The notes under the pieces were generated by a model that was not told the DNA's origin, ran no database searches, and worked only from the letters and a program-made list of their open reading frames with translations. DNA of 6,504 bases from Candidatus Coatesiibacteriota bacterium (GTDB taxonomy: Bacteria; B130-G9): positions 1-6,504 of the forward strand of contig QMNL01000096.1 in NCBI GenBank assembly GCA_003647755.1. The letters run 5' to 3'. Shown in pieces: positions 5,099-6,504 of this stretch (the first letter of the stretch is position 1; every line of letters starts with the position of its first letter). Position numbers and translations under genes: made by a program.

Positions 5099-6499
5099 TC
5101 AGACCTGTCCGTTTCCGGACGTTACGCTCTCCAGCTCAATGCCCAAACGCTCGATCTTGCGGTATAGGGCCTGTCTGCTCAGGCCCAGGAGCTTCGCCGC
5201 CCGCGCCTTGTTGAAGGCGCTCAGCCGAAGCGCCTCCTCTATATGCCGTCTCTCAAGCTCCGGCAGGGGAATAAACGAGGCGGGGGCGGGGCAAGACGTG
5301 ATGGCCTTCGGCAGGTCCCTCGGTCCCACAACAGGACCGCTTGAGAAGATAACTCCGTGCTCGATCGCGTGCTTGAGCTCCCGCACGTTGCCGGGCCAGT
5401 CGTATCTCATGATCAGCTCGCTTGCCCTGGGCGAGAGTCGCTTCTTAGGCAATCCATAGGTTTTGCTGTAGAGCCGCAAAAAGTACTCCGCCAAGATCGG
5501 CACGTCCGAACGACGCTCTCGTAGAGGCGGCAGCGTGATGATCGCTGAGACCAGGCGGTAGTATAGGTCTTTTCTGAATGAGCCATCCTCAACTCGCGAC
5601 TCGAGGTCATCGTTGCTAGCCGCAAACACGCGGACATCGACCTTCTGGGACTTACTGCTGCCAATGGGCCGTATCTTCATCGAGTCAAGCACCCGCAGAA
5701 GGGCGATCTGAGTGCCCTGCTTGGCGGCCTCGATCTCATCCAAAAGGATCGAGCCGCCGGATGCGGATGCGAACAACCCCAACTTGGTGGACGACGCCCC
5801 GGTGAAGGAGCCTTTTGTGTGCCCGAACAGCTCGCTCTCGAGCAGTGATTCTGGTAAACTCCCGCAGTTGACGGCAACGAACGGAGCATCCTTCCTCGCA
5901 CTGAGGTTGTGAATCGCACGCACGGTCATCTCCTTGCCCGTGCCGGTCTCCCCCAAGAGGAGCACTGTCGAGTCGGTCTTGGCAAGCTGGACAATGCGGC
6001 GATATACGGCCTGCATCGGCTCGCTCGCGCCTACGAGGCCACTCAAACGTTCGCGAGGCGCAAACGCGTCCGCAAGCCTCTGGAGCCTTCGGGCCATCTG
6101 CGCCTTCTCTGCTGCTCGCCTCGTCACAAGGACGACATGGTCAATCGTGTCAAACGGCTTTGTCAGGAAGTCATACGCCCCCTGCTTCATCGCCTGGACG
6201 CTCATTGCAATGTCCCCGTAGGCCGTGATTATCACGACCTCAACCTGCTCGTCTTGCGCCTTGACCCGGCGCTGGAGCTCCAGCCCGTCCATGCCGCTCA
6301 TCCTCACATCCGTTATGACGACGTCGAAGTTCCCATTGCCGACCTTGCCCAGAGCCTCCTCCGCACCCGAGGCGCTCGTTGTGTTGAAGCCGTCTTCGCC
6401 AAGAACGGCGCATAGAACGGAACGAATCGACTGGTCGTCATCAACGACTAGAACATTTCCGCGAGAAGCCATGACCTGAGACCCCGTGTTCGCGCTCAT
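5099..6499 (-). CDS. Sigma-54-dependent response regulator (NtrC/PilR family)
   Basis: DNA-binding activator of sigma-54 promoters. In order: a receiver domain (about 14-130) with acidic pocket Asp20-22, phospho-acceptor Asp64, Thr92 and Lys114; an AAA+ domain (about 155-390) with Walker A GETGTGKE at 183-190 (Lys189), a sigma-54-contact loop GSFTGA at 230-235 (Ser231 where the consensus GAFTGA has Ala), Walker B LLDEIE, the FRKDLYYRL arginine-finger region and WPGNVREL; and a C-terminal Fis-type helix-turn-helix (about 415-455) with the FNKARAAKLLGLSRQALYRKI core. All catalytic residues look intact, so it should be phosphorylated by a partner sensor kinase, not seen here. ATG 6499 is five bases from the window edge; the frame is still open there, and ATG 6472 is an alternative start, so the N-terminus is uncertain. 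Regulation of the pilin locus is inferred from position and from the promoters downstream. The last codons overlap dyad copy C. Confidence 0.95.
   Translation of the reverse strand: MSANTGSQVMASRGNVLVVDDDQSIRSVLCAVLGEDGFNTTSASGAEEALGKVGNGNFDVVITDVRMSGMDGLELQRRVKAQDEQVEVVIITAYGDIAMSVQAMKQGAYDFLTKPFDTIDHVVLVTRRAAEKAQMARRLQRLADAFAPRERLSGLVGASEPMQAVYRRIVQLAKTDSTVLLLGETGTGKEMTVRAIHNLSARKDAPFVAVNCGSLPESLLESELFGHTKGSFTGASSTKLGLFASASGGSILLDEIEAAKQGTQIALLRVLDSMKIRPIGSSKSQKVDVRVFAASNDDLESRVEDGSFRKDLYYRLVSAIITLPPLRERRSDVPILAEYFLRLYSKTYGLPKKRLSPRASELIMRYDWPGNVRELKHAIEHGVIFSSGPVVGPRDLPKAITSCPAPASFIPLPELERRHIEEALRLSAFNKARAAKLLGLSRQALYRKIERLGIELESVTSGNGQV
5107..5120. promoter_or_regulatory. Dyad GTCCG-N4-CGGAC, copy C (candidate enhancer site)
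   Basis: The sequence GTCCGTTTCCGGAC is the third copy of the 5-4-5 inverted repeat. It lies inside the last codons of the response-regulator gene (residues 460-465) and is centred about 260 bp upstream of the predicted start for the sigma-54 promoter at 4865-4879. Its overlap with coding sequence could be chance, but the identity with copies A and B argues for a shared binding site. Confidence 0.5.
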
Positions 6500-6504
6500 T
6501 TCAG

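Noticed and set aside
5909..6415. A 168-codon open frame on the plus strand
   Set aside because: It is antisense to the receiver and AAA+ coding region of the regulator, with no motif and no ribosome binding site.
1..6504. CRISPR arrays, tRNA or rRNA genes, insertion sequences
   Set aside because: No regularly spaced repeats, no recognisable RNA gene and no transposase or terminal repeats were seen on either strand.

Overview
All recognisable genes in this window lie on the minus strand and read from right to left. They encode a sigma-54 (NtrC-family) response regulator at the right end, a small receiver-like protein with no phospho-acceptor Asp, a small pilin-like protein, a PilC/GspF-type platform protein, a PilB/GspE-type ATPase, and the first 52 codons of another small membrane-anchored protein cut off by the left edge. 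Together they make up a type IV pilus-like (or type II secretion-like) assembly locus with its own regulator. No retraction ATPase (PilT) and no prepilin peptidase (PilD) is visible here.

The window suggests a Gram-negative-type bacterium that uses sigma-54, with moderately high GC and strong Shine-Dalgarno sites. The taxon cannot be fixed from sequence alone. The short pilin beginning MGQQQLLLIVL, the small GQ-type membrane protein after pilB and the divergent PilB/PilC pair resemble loci I recall from FCB-group and related uncultivated lineages. That is recollection, not a search result.

Layout: 6499-5099 holds the response regulator. The gap down to the next gene carries a near-consensus sigma-54 promoter at 4865-4879. 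The receiver-like gene follows, with its start best placed at TTG 4800. A 593-base gap (3800-4392) separates it from the pilin gene and holds two copies of a dyad, a weaker sigma-54-like element at 4001-4015, possible leader peptides and a hairpin. The pilin gene (3799-3386) is followed at once by a strong intrinsic terminator (3338-3371). After that come pilC and pilB, overlapping by one base, and then the small membrane protein gene 21 bases further on.

The most interesting observation is regulatory. The dyad GTCCG-N4-CGGAC occurs three times (4127-4140, 4217-4230, 5107-5120), each time at enhancer-like distance upstream of a sigma-54-type -24/-12 element, and the regulator of the matching class is the adjacent gene. 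I infer a local circuit in which the regulator binds these dyads and activates the receiver-like gene and the pilin gene. The second observation is that the pilin-like protein has no classical prepilin leader (no GF...E motif), and two in-frame stop codons directly upstream of its ribosome binding site rule out a longer leader. The partial protein after pilB has the same kind of short GQ-plus-hydrophobic N-terminus, so this may be a non-canonical pilin class. PilB also carries a MshEN-type cyclic-di-GMP motif, and PilC appears to have a duplicated N-terminal module.
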